Shown: positions 36,339 to 46,276, numbered from the stretch's first letter. The stretch is DNA of 48,199 bases from Thermosipho sp. (in: thermotogales) (GCA_030153605.1 JASKLO010000009.1:1-48199); one strand, 5' to 3'. Program-made: numbers and translations. Notes: generated by a model not told the origin, from the letters alone.

Positions 36339-37298
36339 TTAAGCTTCTTTCTCATATGGAACTCCATCAGCTTTTGGCACATGAGATTTTCCAACAAAAC
36401 CCGCAACAACAATAATAGTTAACACAAATGGAATCATATCAAACAAAGGTTTAACAGTAGCAGATACATGGATCAAAGAGCTGCTTTGCATTTGATTTGC
36501 AAAAGCACTTGATGCACCGAAAAGTAAACTTGCTAACATAGCTCCTACTGGGTTATAATTTCCTAAAATCATGGCTGCAAGAGCAATAAAACCTCTACCA
36601 CCAGACATTAATTCCCTAAAGTGTCCAACTTCACCAACACTTAAATATGCTCCTGCAAGTCCTGCCCAAACTCCACTCATTAAAACTCCAAAATATCTAA
36701 TTCCATAAACATTAATCCCCAAAGTATCAGCAGCTTCTGGATTTTCACCAACAGATCTCATTCTTAAACCTAATCTAGTTTTATAAATTAACCACCATGA
36801 AAATGCCACAGCAGCAAAAGCCATATATACAAAAGGACTTAATTCACCAAACACCTTTCCAATAAATGGAATATCTGCAAGCCCGGGAATGCGTAATTCT
36901 TCAACCTTTCCAACAAAATCTGTTTGCCCTGGCTTACCAAATATAGGTTCCATTAAAAAACCCGTTACTCCCTGTGCAATTAAGATTAAAGCAGTACCTA
37001 AAACAACCTGATTTCCTGCCCATTTTATACTACCCCATGCGTGTAGCCATGCTAAGGCAAGACCAGAAATTACAGCCATAAAAACACCAATCCATACATT
37101 TCCTGTTAACCAAGTAAACAAAACAGAAGTAAATGCACCTAAAAGCATTATTCCTTCCAAAGCAATATTTACAACACCAGTTATTTCACTATAAACTCCT
37201 CCTAATGAAGCAAAAATAAGTGGAGTAGCAGCTGTTAAAGTAATTTTATAAAATAGAGGATTTATAAAAACTAAGAAAATTGCTTCTAAGATTCTCAT
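36339..37298 (-). CDS. BMP-family (nucleoside) ABC transporter permease, second
   Basis: Integral membrane permease of the NupQ/YufQ group (BPD_transp_2 family), 319 residues, about eight helices. GGVYSEITGVVNIALEGIML near 29-48 and MRSVGENPEAADTLGINV near 179-196 are the usual conserved segments. ATG 37298 has a GAGGGTGG site and overlaps the stop of the first permease by ATGA. It forms the channel with the first permease. Last gene of the operon, followed by a strong terminator. Confidence 0.93.
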   Translation of the reverse strand: MRILEAIFLVFINPLFYKITLTAATPLIFASLGGVYSEITGVVNIALEGIMLLGAFTSVLFTWLTGNVWIGVFMAVISGLALAWLHAWGSIKWAGNQVVLGTALILIAQGVTGFLMEPIFGKPGQTDFVGKVEELRIPGLADIPFIGKVFGELSPFVYMAFAAVAFSWWLIYKTRLGLRMRSVGENPEAADTLGINVYGIRYFGVLMSGVWAGLAGAYLSVGEVGHFRELMSGGRGFIALAAMILGNYNPVGAMLASLLFGASSAFANQMQSSSLIHVSATVKPLFDMIPFVLTIIVVAGFVGKSHVPKADGVPYEKEA

Positions 37299-38329
37299 TT
37301 TTCCACCCTCTTTCTGATCATAATGGTTCGTACAATTCTATCCGCTGCTACAAGGAATATAACTATACCTTGAATGATCATGACCATATGCTTTGGAACT
37401 CCTATAAACTGCATTTCATTGCTACCAGTTCTTAAAGCGCCAATTAAAAAGGCTGCAAATATTATACCTATTGGATTATTTTGCCCAATCAACGCAATAC
37501 TAATTCCATCAAAACCTTTACCACCAGAAAGTTCTCCTAAAAATCTATGATGAACTCCCATTAATTCGGTTGCACCTGCTAATCCTGCTAAGGCTCCACT
37601 AATTGCCATAGCTAAAACAATGTTTTTACTTACTGAAATGCCTCCATATTCAGCAGCATAAGGATTGAAGCCCACTGCTTTTATTTCATAACCTGTGGTG
37701 GTTTTATTTAATAAAATATACATAAAAATTGCAGCAATTATTGCAATTATTATCCCAGCGCTCATCTCTATTGCTCCCACTTTCATTAATATAGGCAATT
37801 GTGCCGAATCAGCTATTTCTGGACTTTTAGGAGTACCTGAACCAACTTTCAGTGGACCTGTAACCATGTAAGAAGCAAAATAAGTTGCTATCCAGTTTAA
37901 CATAATAGTTGTGACAACTTCATGAGCACCTGTTTTTGCTTTTAAAAATCCAGCAATTGCCGCATAGCCAGCACCTACAGACATAGCAATTAAAATTGTC
38001 AAAGGAATTGCAATTAAAGGAGGAAGAAAACCAAAGTTACTGGCAAAAGTTGCAGCAATCAATGCTCCCATTACCATTTGACCCTCTGCACCAATATTAA
38101 AAACACCTGCTCTAAAACCAAAACCTACAGCTAAACCAGTAAGAATCAATGGTGTAGTTTTTATAACTGTATCAGCTATAGCTTGTTTGGAACCAAAAGA
38201 ACCCTTTATTAAAGCTCCATATGCATCTATTGGATTTTTACCAATTAAAATAATAATTATCGTTGAAATAGCAAGAGCAATCAAAACAGAAACAACCGGA
38301 ACAAGTATTGCCATAAATTTTTTATTCAT
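37295..38329 (-). CDS. BMP-family (nucleoside) ABC transporter permease, first
   Basis: Integral membrane permease of the NupP/YufP group, 344 residues. LAVGFGFRAGVFNIGAEGQM (about 65-84) and IKAVGFNPYAAEYGGISV are conserved segments. ATG 38329 is preferred: GGAGGGG lies six bases upstream, while the ATG two codons earlier nearly abuts the site. The site itself is the end of the ATPase gene, so translation is coupled. Confidence 0.93.
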   Translation of the reverse strand: MNKKFMAILVPVVSVLIALAISTIIIILIGKNPIDAYGALIKGSFGSKQAIADTVIKTTPLILTGLAVGFGFRAGVFNIGAEGQMVMGALIAATFASNFGFLPPLIAIPLTILIAMSVGAGYAAIAGFLKAKTGAHEVVTTIMLNWIATYFASYMVTGPLKVGSGTPKSPEIADSAQLPILMKVGAIEMSAGIIIAIIAAIFMYILLNKTTTGYEIKAVGFNPYAAEYGGISVSKNIVLAMAISGALAGLAGATELMGVHHRFLGELSGGKGFDGISIALIGQNNPIGIIFAAFLIGALRTGSNEMQFIGVPKHMVMIIQGIVIFLVAADRIVRTIMIRKRVEK

Positions 38330-38331
38330 TC

Positions 38332-39855
38332 TCATCCCCTCCGTACTTCTTCAAATCTGTGTCCTGTCATCATTAACCCGACTTCTTCAATAGTAGTTTC
38401 TTCTGGTTTAACTTCTCCCATTATTTCTCCTTCGTACATGACAAGTATTCTATCGCTTAAAGAGAAAATTTCTTCTAGTTCCATTGATATTAATAATATA
38501 CCTGCATCAAGACTTCTCATTTTTAAAATTTGTTTATGGATAAATTCAATTGCACCTACATCTAAACCACGTGTAGGCTGAGCAACAACTAAAAATTTTG
38601 GATTTGTTTTTATTTCTCTTCCAACAACTAATTTTTGTTGGTTTCCACCAGAAAAATTACCTCCTAGATGATCTATCTTTCGAGGCCTAACATCAAATTC
38701 TTCCATTAAATCCTTAGTGTAATTAAATATATTATCATGATACAAAAAAGTTCCATTTGAGAAAGGATATTTATAATGTTGACCTAAAATAACATTATAA
38801 TAAGCCTCAAATTCTTTAATTAAACCATGTTTTAATCTATCTTCGGGGATATGTGCCATACCAAGTTCTCTTAGCTGTTTAGGATTAAAACCAGTAACAT
38901 CTTTTCCTTCAAAATAAATATTTCCACTTTCTATTTTTCTCAATCCTGTAATAGCTTCAACTAACTCTGTTTGACCATTTCCTGCAACTCCAGCAATACC
39001 TACTATTTCTCCTTTTCTAACATTAAAAGATATCCCATTTACAGCTGTTAAACCTCTATTATCTTTTACTACCAAATCTTTGATCTCAAAAACAACTTCT
39101 TTTGGTTCATGTGGTTCCTTTGTAACTCTTAAAACAACTTCTCTTCCAACCATGTGTCTTGCAATCTCTTTAGGATTTGTTTTTGAAGTCTCAAGTTCTC
39201 CAGTAACCTTTCCTAATCTCATCACTGTAATTCGATCACTAATTTCCATAACTTCATGAAGTTTATGTGAAATAAATAATATAGTTTTTCCGCTATCTTT
39301 AAGTTTTCTCATTATTTCAAATAACTCTTCAACTTCTTGAGGAGTTAAAACTGCCGTAGGTTCATCCAAAATTATTATATTAGCACCTCTGTAAAGTGTT
39401 TTTATAATTTCAACCCTTTGCTGCATTCCAACAGGAATATCTTCAATTTTTGCATCTACATCAACAAATAATCCGTATTTTTCGGAAAGGTCTTTTACAT
39501 CTTGCCTTGCTTTTTTCATATCAAAATTCAGACCTTTTACAGGTTCTGAGCCTAAAACTACATTTTCCGCAACAGTTAAAGTATCAACAAGCATAAAATG
39601 CTGATGAACCATTCCTATACCATTTTTTATTGCATCTTTAGGTCCACGTATTGTTACTTTCTCACCATTTATAAAAATTTCACCTTCATCAGGATGATAT
39701 AGACCGTAAAGTTGATTCATTAAGGTTGATTTGCCAGCTCCGTTTTCACCAACAATAGCATGTATTTCTCCTTTTTTCACCCGAATTGTAACATGGTCAT
39801 TAGCTAGAACACCAGGGAATTTTTTAACAATATTCACCATCTCTACGGCATACAC
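38332..39855 (-). CDS. BMP-family (nucleoside) ABC transporter ATP-binding protein, tandem domains
   Basis: A 507-residue ATPase with two ABC domains, like NupO/YufO and RbsA. Domain 1 has Walker A GENGAGKST, a signature-like VGMQQRVEI and Walker B IIILDEP. Domain 2 has the degenerate GVAGNGQTE in place of Walker A, signature FSGGNQQKL and PTRGLD. The degenerate second Walker A is normal for this group. GTG 39855 is the start, with GGGAGGAG seven bases upstream. It is separated from the binding-protein gene by a 97-bp gap containing two hairpins. Confidence 0.94.
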   Translation of the reverse strand: MYAVEMVNIVKKFPGVLANDHVTIRVKKGEIHAIVGENGAGKSTLMNQLYGLYHPDEGEIFINGEKVTIRGPKDAIKNGIGMVHQHFMLVDTLTVAENVVLGSEPVKGLNFDMKKARQDVKDLSEKYGLFVDVDAKIEDIPVGMQQRVEIIKTLYRGANIIILDEPTAVLTPQEVEELFEIMRKLKDSGKTILFISHKLHEVMEISDRITVMRLGKVTGELETSKTNPKEIARHMVGREVVLRVTKEPHEPKEVVFEIKDLVVKDNRGLTAVNGISFNVRKGEIVGIAGVAGNGQTELVEAITGLRKIESGNIYFEGKDVTGFNPKQLRELGMAHIPEDRLKHGLIKEFEAYYNVILGQHYKYPFSNGTFLYHDNIFNYTKDLMEEFDVRPRKIDHLGGNFSGGNQQKLVVGREIKTNPKFLVVAQPTRGLDVGAIEFIHKQILKMRSLDAGILLISMELEEIFSLSDRILVMYEGEIMGEVKPEETTIEEVGLMMTGHRFEEVRRG

Positions 39856-39875
39856 AATATAACTCCTCCCTTCGA

Positions 39876-39944
39876 AATTTTGTCACTTTACTAAAGTTAA
39901 AACCTTAGTAAAATGACAAAATTGGGGGCCTAAGCCCCCAAATC
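39876..39944 (-). promoter_or_regulatory. Tandem hairpins between the binding-protein and ATPase genes
   Basis: On the minus strand the first structure is TTGGGGGC-TTAG-GCCCCCAA (39940-39921 region), followed by a 19-bp stem: AATTTTGTCATTTTACTAA (39923-39905) with TTAGTAAAGTGACAAAATT (39894-39876) and a ten-base loop. The only non-Watson-Crick pair is U-G in the minus-strand RNA but would be C-A in plus-strand RNA, so the structure belongs to the operon transcript. Such elements after a binding-protein gene usually stabilise the upstream mRNA or partly stop transcription. Confidence 0.75.
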
Positions 39945-39952
39945 ATTTAATT

Positions 39953-41050
39953 TTAAAATGGGAACTCAATTTTTGGAGTTCTAAATGAATTTAAGCTTTC
40001 TTCTGTATCGGGAATTACAAGTGTTCCTTCTTTAATCAAAGTTACCAAGTATTCTAATTCTGCTAATGTTCTGTTTGATACTAAACCTTTTGTATATTTC
40101 ATTGGACTCATTCTAACACCATCTTCAGCTAATCCAAGAACGTGTACACCTGGTTCCCATTCTCCGTTATATGCCCACATAACTCCCATGTAGGAAGCTG
40201 TATCTACACCTTTCATAGCACTTGCAAGAACAACACCAGGAGCCATGTAATCTTGATCTACGTCAACACCCATGGCAAAAATTCCACCATTTTCAAAAGC
40301 GTATTCAATTATCTTAGACAAATCTTCACTTCCAACTAGTGAAACCATTTTTTCTTTAGCTGCTTCAATGACTCCATTACCACATGCGCCACTTGCATGG
40401 AAAATAATATCTACACCTTCAGCAAATTGTGAAAGTGCAAGATCTTTACCTTTTTTAGGATCACTAAAGTGATTTGTATATCCTTTAATAATTGTTACAT
40501 TGGTACCATGTAAATCGTTATATACTTTTACTCCTGTTTCAAAACCATATCTGAATCTTTCAACTGGAGGAATTGGAATTCCACCAATAAATCCAACTTT
40601 TCCTACACGTGTTGTAGCAGCTGCAACATATCCAACTAAGAATGCAGATTCTTGTTCTTTAAATAAGAATGTTACAACATTTGGTGGAACATTTTCGGTT
40701 GGAGGAGCAATATCAATTCCAGCAAAATATACATCTGGATATTGTTGAGCAACTTGGAACAATGCATCAGTCATCATAAATCCAACAGCATAAACAATTC
40801 CACCATCTGGTTCTTTTTGAACTTCTTCTGCTGCTTTTGAAAGGTTAGAAATATAATCTGCTTGTTCATATGATTGAATAACTTTTGATTCTACACCAAG
40901 CTCTTTTGCTGCTCTTACGATACCTGCCCAAGTTCCATCATTAAATGATTTGTCTCCTAAACCACCAGTATCAGTAACCATAATAGCTTTAAAAGAAAAA
41001 GCTGAAACAACAAACAACATAGCCAATAAAACAACAAATACCTTCTTCAT
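39953..41050 (-). CDS. BMP-family (nucleoside) ABC transporter substrate-binding protein
   Basis: Periplasmic binding protein of the BmpA/Med/NupN family, 365 residues. The signal peptide is MKKVFVVLLAMLFVVSAFSF; there is no lipobox cysteine, so the mature protein is soluble rather than a lipoprotein. Family motifs TDTGGLGDKSFNDGTWAG (about 26-43), GKVGFIGGIPIPPVERF and HASGACGNGVIEAA follow. Substrate is probably a purine or other nucleoside, inferred from family and from the associated NupOPQ-like genes; riboflavin and other ligands are known for some BMP proteins. ATG 41050 follows AAAGGAGGG. Confidence 0.93.
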   Translation of the reverse strand: MKKVFVVLLAMLFVVSAFSFKAIMVTDTGGLGDKSFNDGTWAGIVRAAKELGVESKVIQSYEQADYISNLSKAAEEVQKEPDGGIVYAVGFMMTDALFQVAQQYPDVYFAGIDIAPPTENVPPNVVTFLFKEQESAFLVGYVAAATTRVGKVGFIGGIPIPPVERFRYGFETGVKVYNDLHGTNVTIIKGYTNHFSDPKKGKDLALSQFAEGVDIIFHASGACGNGVIEAAKEKMVSLVGSEDLSKIIEYAFENGGIFAMGVDVDQDYMAPGVVLASAMKGVDTASYMGVMWAYNGEWEPGVHVLGLAEDGVRMSPMKYTKGLVSNRTLAELEYLVTLIKEGTLVIPDTEESLNSFRTPKIEFPF

Positions 41051-41081
41051 AAACTTCCCTCCTTTTGAAAAGTTTTATCAA

Positions 41082-42902
41082 TTATCCCTTATAGGGGATT
41101 AATTTTTTTATTATCATTACAATTCCTGGAATTAAAATTAAAGGTATAACAAATTTATAAGTTATATGAATTGTTGGAACACCAAATTGAACTATAAATT
41201 CTACAGGGTTAATAAGCATAAAAATTGATGAAATTAAAGCTGCAATGTACCATATAAAATCATATTTGAATTTTACCGCTGTTAAAAACAAAGCAATTGA
41301 AACAAGAACAAATGTTAAAAGACCATACTTAGTTCTATAAAACTTAACAGGCACATTTTCCAAATCTTTAATATTTTCTAATTTAATTTTTATTTTATTT
41401 AATGTAGGCTTAACCTCTTCATAATTTAACTTTTTGGTTATTTCTGTCAAAAATAAGTTTTCAAATTTTTCTGATGAAATTTTAGCAATTTTCTGAGCAA
41501 AGTTTAAAATTTCCTTTTCATATGAAAAATATTTTCTTTTTCTAATATTTTCTTCAATCTGGTAATTTTCAAATTCTAAAGCCACATTTTTAAAATCCTC
41601 TATTCTTTTGTCAAAGTTATCAACATTTAAGTACTTAGAATCTTGAATCTTCTTTTCAAAATTCAAAGCATTTGTTTTTAATCTCCTAACAATATCTTCC
41701 GTTTCAATTATACTAGAATTTGATTGGGTAAGTAAACCTTTAACCACATTAGAAAATTTCGAGTAATTATCTTTCAAAACATCATTTGTTAACTCGCTAA
41801 AATAAATCGAATCTTCAAAATCTAAATTATTTTTCATCACTAAATCGGGTGAATAATATGTTGGGATAAAGAAAGAAAGTAGAACAATAAAGCTCATTAA
41901 TAAAGCAATAATATTCCTTTGCTTTAGAAAAATAAGTCCAGCAGAAATAAATCCAAATAAAGAAACTAGTCCATATATTGTTGAAGAAGAACTAGATAAA
42001 TAGTCAAATCCTAAAAATAAATATAAAATTTCAACTAAAGAAATTAAAATTATTACAAAATTCCATTTTTTTTGCTTGAAAATAATTAAAGATAAAACAA
42101 TTAAAACTATATAGAAAATCCATCTTAAACTCCAAAGATTAAAATCCCTTGGCGCAATTTTTGCAAAAATTTCGGAATAAATATTTTTTAACCCTGCAAT
42201 TACTTTAATAATGCTTCTTTGTAATAGGCCGCCATATCTTAAAATTTGTTTTTCAATGGTACTAGGGTTTTCTGATAAAGTTTTAAGATATTGATTGAAG
42301 GTTTTTACAAATTCTGGATCGTTTGCTAGATACTGCATTTCAAACTCATAGCCGCTTACTTTGTATCTTGGAGTATAATTAAAATCGAAATCATAATAAG
42401 GAGCATCTATGTCGACTGGAAGGTCAATATCTGCACCTAAATGTTTAGCAAGTAAATCTGTAAAATAATTTCTTGCAATTAAAACAACTTTGTTCTGGTA
42501 ACTATTAAAAAACTGGTTAAAATTTGGTGATGCTTTAATAAAACTTGATTCGAAATTTTTTCTTTCAAGTTTAGCTTCCAAATAAGCCATAAAAGCTGCT
42601 CTTGCTAATTTTTCTTCATCATTACTCCCCTGATATTTCTCATAAATTACATTTAAATAATCTCCAACTTTTTTAGTGACTTCAGTTTTCTCAACACTTC
42701 CAACTAACCATATTTTATAAAAACGATATAAAGGTAATTCTTTATCAATTAATGACTTAATTGCTGACAAAAAATCATCATTGAGAGGATTTTCATAATT
42801 TTCAATGTATTGCAAAAAAAGTGTCTTTGAAGTTTCAATATCTAGGGAAAATAAACTTAGAGAAAGCAAAAAAAGAAACACGACTAATAAAAATCGCTTC
42901 AT
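41082..42902 (-). CDS. Unrecognised exported and membrane-spanning protein
   Basis: I do not recognise this 606-residue protein. It begins with a signal-peptide-like segment (MKRFLLVVFLFLLSLSLFS). A mostly soluble, helix-rich and charged region runs to about residue 250, a cluster of four or five hydrophobic segments lies at about 258-350, a second charged, coiled-coil-like region (about 360-510) is rich in Lys, Glu, Asn and Phe, and two or three further hydrophobic segments end the chain. It stands 31 bp upstream of the nucleoside-binding protein gene on the same strand, so it is probably the first gene of that operon. It could be an envelope or sensor protein; no enzyme motif is visible. 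Confidence 0.8.
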   Translation of the reverse strand: MKRFLLVVFLFLLSLSLFSLDIETSKTLFLQYIENYENPLNDDFLSAIKSLIDKELPLYRFYKIWLVGSVEKTEVTKKVGDYLNVIYEKYQGSNDEEKLARAAFMAYLEAKLERKNFESSFIKASPNFNQFFNSYQNKVVLIARNYFTDLLAKHLGADIDLPVDIDAPYYDFDFNYTPRYKVSGYEFEMQYLANDPEFVKTFNQYLKTLSENPSTIEKQILRYGGLLQRSIIKVIAGLKNIYSEIFAKIAPRDFNLWSLRWIFYIVLIVLSLIIFKQKKWNFVIILISLVEILYLFLGFDYLSSSSSTIYGLVSLFGFISAGLIFLKQRNIIALLMSFIVLLSFFIPTYYSPDLVMKNNLDFEDSIYFSELTNDVLKDNYSKFSNVVKGLLTQSNSSIIETEDIVRRLKTNALNFEKKIQDSKYLNVDNFDKRIEDFKNVALEFENYQIEENIRKRKYFSYEKEILNFAQKIAKISSEKFENLFLTEITKKLNYEEVKPTLNKIKIKLENIKDLENVPVKFYRTKYGLLTFVLVSIALFLTAVKFKYDFIWYIAALISSIFMLINPVEFIVQFGVPTIHITYKFVIPLILIPGIVMIIKKLIPYKG

Positions 42903-42974
42903 TAACTCAGCACCTCCGTCAACTGATATGATTTATTTAAATTTTAACATAATCTTTAATATTTGCTATCTTTA

Positions 42975-42983
42975 ATTATAGCA
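42975..42983 (-). promoter_or_regulatory. Extended -10 promoter motif for the nucleoside transporter operon
   Basis: On the minus strand it reads TGCTATAAT, a consensus extended -10, about 70 bp upstream of the membrane-protein start at 42902. Confidence 0.55.
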
Positions 42984-43057
42984 TAAAAAAGAAGATATTT
43001 ACTAAATTCTTATCCTAATTCTCATTATTTCTTTGTTTTTTTTTATTTAAAATTTTT

Positions 43058-43065
43058 TGTATAAT
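43058..43065 (+). promoter_or_regulatory. -10 promoter motif for the P5C dehydrogenase gene
   Basis: TGTATAAT contains a perfect TATAAT (43060-43065), 36 bp before the ATG at 43102. A poor TTGTTT lies upstream at 43033 with over-long spacing. Confidence 0.55.
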
Positions 43066-43101
43066 TTCGATGTCAACTAAAAAAAAGGAGGGAAAAAGTT
43101 C

Positions 43102-44676
43102 ATGGAAGTTACAGATTACTTAATCTTAAAACCTTTCAAAAATCTACCAATCTCTGATTTTTCTAACCCGGAAATTGAGAAAAAAATGAAAGATGCTTTA
43201 GCAAAAGTTGAATCTGAATTTGGAAAAGAATACGACATTATTATTGGTGGGAGAAAATACAAATCTGAAAGAAAAATCAAATCAATTAATCCAAGTAAAA
43301 TTTCTGAAATTGTTGGAATTACTAATGCTGCCGATGAAGAATTAGCAGAAAAAGCTGTACAAGAAGCATTAAAAACATTTGAAGAATGGAGTAAAGTACC
43401 TGCCTGGAAAAGAGCTGAATATTTATTAAAAACAGCTGAAATATTAAGACAAAAGAGATATGAATTCGTTGCTACAATGGTCTTAGAAGTTGGTAAAAAT
43501 TGGATTGAGGCTGATGCAGATTTTGCTGAAGCTGTTGATTTTCTAGAATTTTATGCAAGGGAAATGCTAAGATATGCTTCTGAACAACCTCTTGTCAGAA
43601 TTCCAACTGAGAAAAATGAATTAAGATATATTCCATTAGGTGTCGGAGCTATTATTCCTCCTTGGAATTTCCCCCTTGCTATTTTAGTTGGAATGACCAG
43701 CTCTGCTATTGTGACTGGTAATACAGTTGTTTTAAAACCCGCAAGTGATAGTACTGTAATAGCAGCTAAATTTGTTAAAGCACTTGAGGAAGCAGGCCTT
43801 CCAGAAGGTGTTGTCAATTTCTTACCTGGAAGTGGTGCTCTTGCTGGAGAATATCTTGTTAAACACCCGAAAATCAGATTTATTAGTTTTACAGGCTCAA
43901 AAGAAGTTGGGTTAAGAATCCACGAATTGGCTTCAAAACATCAACCTGGTCAAATATGGATAAAAAGAACAATTTTAGAAATGGGAGGTAAAGATGCAGT
44001 TGTAGTAGATGAAACCGCAGATCTAGAAGCAGCTGCAGAAGGAATTGTAGTTAGTGCTTTTGGATTTCAAGGCCAAAAATGTAGTGCAGGTAGTAGGGCT
44101 ATAATCGTTGAAAAAGTTTATGATGAAGTAGTTGAAAAAGTAATTGAAAAAACCTCAAAAATAAAAATTGGGGATGTAAGATTTAAAGAAAACTGGCTTG
44201 GACCAGTAATTAACAGAGGAGCATTTGAAAAAATTAAAGGATATATTGAAATAGGTAAAAGAGAAGGCACTTTAATATATGGAGGAAAAACTTTAGAAAA
44301 TTTAGGAGGATTCTTTATTGAACCAACCATTTTCAAAGATGTTCCTTGGAACGCAAGAATTGCCCAAGAAGAAATTTTTGGTCCAGTTTTGGCGATAATC
44401 AAAGCCAAGGATTTCGATGAAGCTTTAAAATTTGCCAACTCAACAGAATACGGATTAACTGGTTCTTTATACTCTAAATCTCGCGAAAGAATTGAAAGAG
44501 CTAAAAATGAATTTCATGTTGGAAACCTTTATTTCAACAGAAAATGTACAGGGGCTTTAGTAGGAGTTCATCCATTCGGAGGATTTAATATGTCTGGAAC
44601 AGATAGTAAAGCGGGTGGAAGAGATTATCTTGGTTTATTCTTACAAGCAAAAGCAATTTCAGAAAAGATTCTTTAA
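43102..44676 (+). CDS. pruA: L-glutamate gamma-semialdehyde (1-pyrroline-5-carboxylate) dehydrogenase
   Basis: NAD-dependent aldehyde dehydrogenase, 524 residues, of the P5C dehydrogenase type (RocA/PruA). IIPPWNFPLAILVGM at 184-198, the general base Glu293 in ILEMGGKDAV, and the catalytic Cys327 in FQGQKCSAGSRAI are present; TGALVGVHPFGGFNMSGTDSK near the end is the family anchor loop. It oxidises glutamate semialdehyde from proline or arginine breakdown to glutamate. ATG 43102 follows AAAGGAGGG. It is monocistronic with its own promoter motif and terminator; no proline dehydrogenase is nearby. Confidence 0.93.
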   Translation: MEVTDYLILKPFKNLPISDFSNPEIEKKMKDALAKVESEFGKEYDIIIGGRKYKSERKIKSINPSKISEIVGITNAADEELAEKAVQEALKTFEEWSKVPAWKRAEYLLKTAEILRQKRYEFVATMVLEVGKNWIEADADFAEAVDFLEFYAREMLRYASEQPLVRIPTEKNELRYIPLGVGAIIPPWNFPLAILVGMTSSAIVTGNTVVLKPASDSTVIAAKFVKALEEAGLPEGVVNFLPGSGALAGEYLVKHPKIRFISFTGSKEVGLRIHELASKHQPGQIWIKRTILEMGGKDAVVVDETADLEAAAEGIVVSAFGFQGQKCSAGSRAIIVEKVYDEVVEKVIEKTSKIKIGDVRFKENWLGPVINRGAFEKIKGYIEIGKREGTLIYGGKTLENLGGFFIEPTIFKDVPWNARIAQEEIFGPVLAIIKAKDFDEALKFANSTEYGLTGSLYSKSRERIERAKNEFHVGNLYFNRKCTGALVGVHPFGGFNMSGTDSKAGGRDYLGLFLQAKAISEKIL

Positions 44677-44682
44677 AAAAAC

Positions 44683-44707
44683 AAGGTCGGCTTTTGCCGA
44701 CCTTTTT
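44683..44707. terminator. Bidirectional rho-independent terminator between pruA and the ferredoxin gene
   Basis: AAGGTCGGC (44683-44691) and GCCGACCTT (44696-44704) form a perfect stem with a TTTT loop. TTTTT follows on the plus strand and a seven-base A run on the left gives U residues to the minus-strand transcript. Confidence 0.95.
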
Positions 44708-44726
44708 AATTGAAATATTTAAAAAA

Positions 44727-44921
<195 letters not shown>

Positions 44922-44956
44922 CTATGTTTGTGATAATCTTTAGCAATTTCATTATA

Positions 44957-46276
44957 TCACACACTCTTTCCTTCTGCAAACTTTTTTGTCTTTTTATCCA
45001 ATTCTTTCAAGTAATTCTTTATTGCTAAATTTCCCTCATTTATTGTTCTTTCTATCTGTTTTAAACTTTGAACAACTGTAGAGTGTGTCTTATTAAAAAT
45101 TTTCCCAATTTCTCTGGTTGATAGTCCAACATACTTGCTTAAATAATACATTCCTATTTTCCTAGCAAAAGATACATTTTTTGTTCTTTTTGAAGATAAC
45201 ATTTCTTCTGGAGTGCATTCAAAAATTTCAGATAATATCATAATCAAATTTTCTGTTAAGCTTTTTGAGTCTGTTCTGTGGTTAGGTATTAACGATTGCG
45301 CTATTGATAAGTTCATTTCTCCAAAAAGATTTTTATAAGCTATAAGTTTTAGTAAAGCTCCATGTAAAACTCGTGGTGTATCATAAATTTGTATTAAGTA
45401 TTCTATTATTTCATCGTCCAAATTAACTTCTTTCAATTCCAAAATTTTCTTTCCAATTTTAAATAAATCGTATTTTGATGGCTTATCAATTTTGACTATC
45501 AGTCCCATTTGAAACCTTGAAACCATTCTTGAATGAAAATCTTTTAACTCATTAGGTGTTCTATCTGAACAAATTATAATCTGTTTTCCTGCTTCGTGAA
45601 TAGCATTAAAAGTATGGAACAATTCTATTTGAGCTGCCTTTTTTCCGATTAAAAACTGAATATCATCAATAATCAAAATATCAGCTTTTTTTCTATATTT
45701 TTCTCTAAATTCCTCTGTAGTACCTTTTTTAATAGAAACAATCATTTCATTCATAAATTCTTCACTTGTTAAATAAGCTACTTTCATATCCGGATCGTTT
45801 TCCAAAAGATAATTCCCCAAAGCTTGAGCCAAATGAGTTTTACCAAGCCCAACTCCACTATACAAAAAGATAGGATTATAATATCCAGGATTTTTACTTG
45901 CCTCTAAAAAAACGTTATAAGCAAACCTATTAAATTCTCCAACTATTAAATTTTCGAAAGTATATCTTGGATTTAAAGGAGTAATCAAAAGAGGTCTTTT
46001 CTTAACTAACGGCCCTTCTTGTTTAACAGAATTATCTTGACTCTTTATTTCACGGTAAGCTATTTCAAAAGTATAATCTTTACCGAAAATATCACGTAAA
46101 ACTCTGGAAATAGTTTTACCAAACTTCTGTTCAAGCCTGTCTTTAATAAATATATTTCCAACCTCAAAAATAACATGGTTATTTTCAATTTTTTTAACAT
46201 CAAAATCAAGAAACCAACTTTCCCAATTTTGTCTGCTGATTCGTTCTTTTAAGGCGTTGAGTATTTCTTTTTTCAT
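44957..46276 (-). CDS. dnaA: Chromosomal replication initiator protein DnaA
   Basis: Binds origin DnaA boxes and opens the duplex. It has 439 residues. Domain I is about 1-75, a very short domain II linker follows, then the AAA+ domain with Walker A GVGLGKTH at 141-148, Walker B LIIDDIQF at 201-208, and sensor-type SRF, and the C-terminal helix-turn-helix with STREIGKIFNKTHSTVVQS, the DnaA signature. The product is close to T. maritima DnaA in the visible blocks. ATG 46276 follows GAGGTG. It is divergent from the M55 gene across a candidate origin. Confidence 0.97.
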   Translation of the reverse strand: MKKEILNALKERISRQNWESWFLDFDVKKIENNHVIFEVGNIFIKDRLEQKFGKTISRVLRDIFGKDYTFEIAYREIKSQDNSVKQEGPLVKKRPLLITPLNPRYTFENLIVGEFNRFAYNVFLEASKNPGYYNPIFLYSGVGLGKTHLAQALGNYLLENDPDMKVAYLTSEEFMNEMIVSIKKGTTEEFREKYRKKADILIIDDIQFLIGKKAAQIELFHTFNAIHEAGKQIIICSDRTPNELKDFHSRMVSRFQMGLIVKIDKPSKYDLFKIGKKILELKEVNLDDEIIEYLIQIYDTPRVLHGALLKLIAYKNLFGEMNLSIAQSLIPNHRTDSKSLTENLIMILSEIFECTPEEMLSSKRTKNVSFARKIGMYYLSKYVGLSTREIGKIFNKTHSTVVQSLKQIERTINEGNLAIKNYLKELDKKTKKFAEGKSV

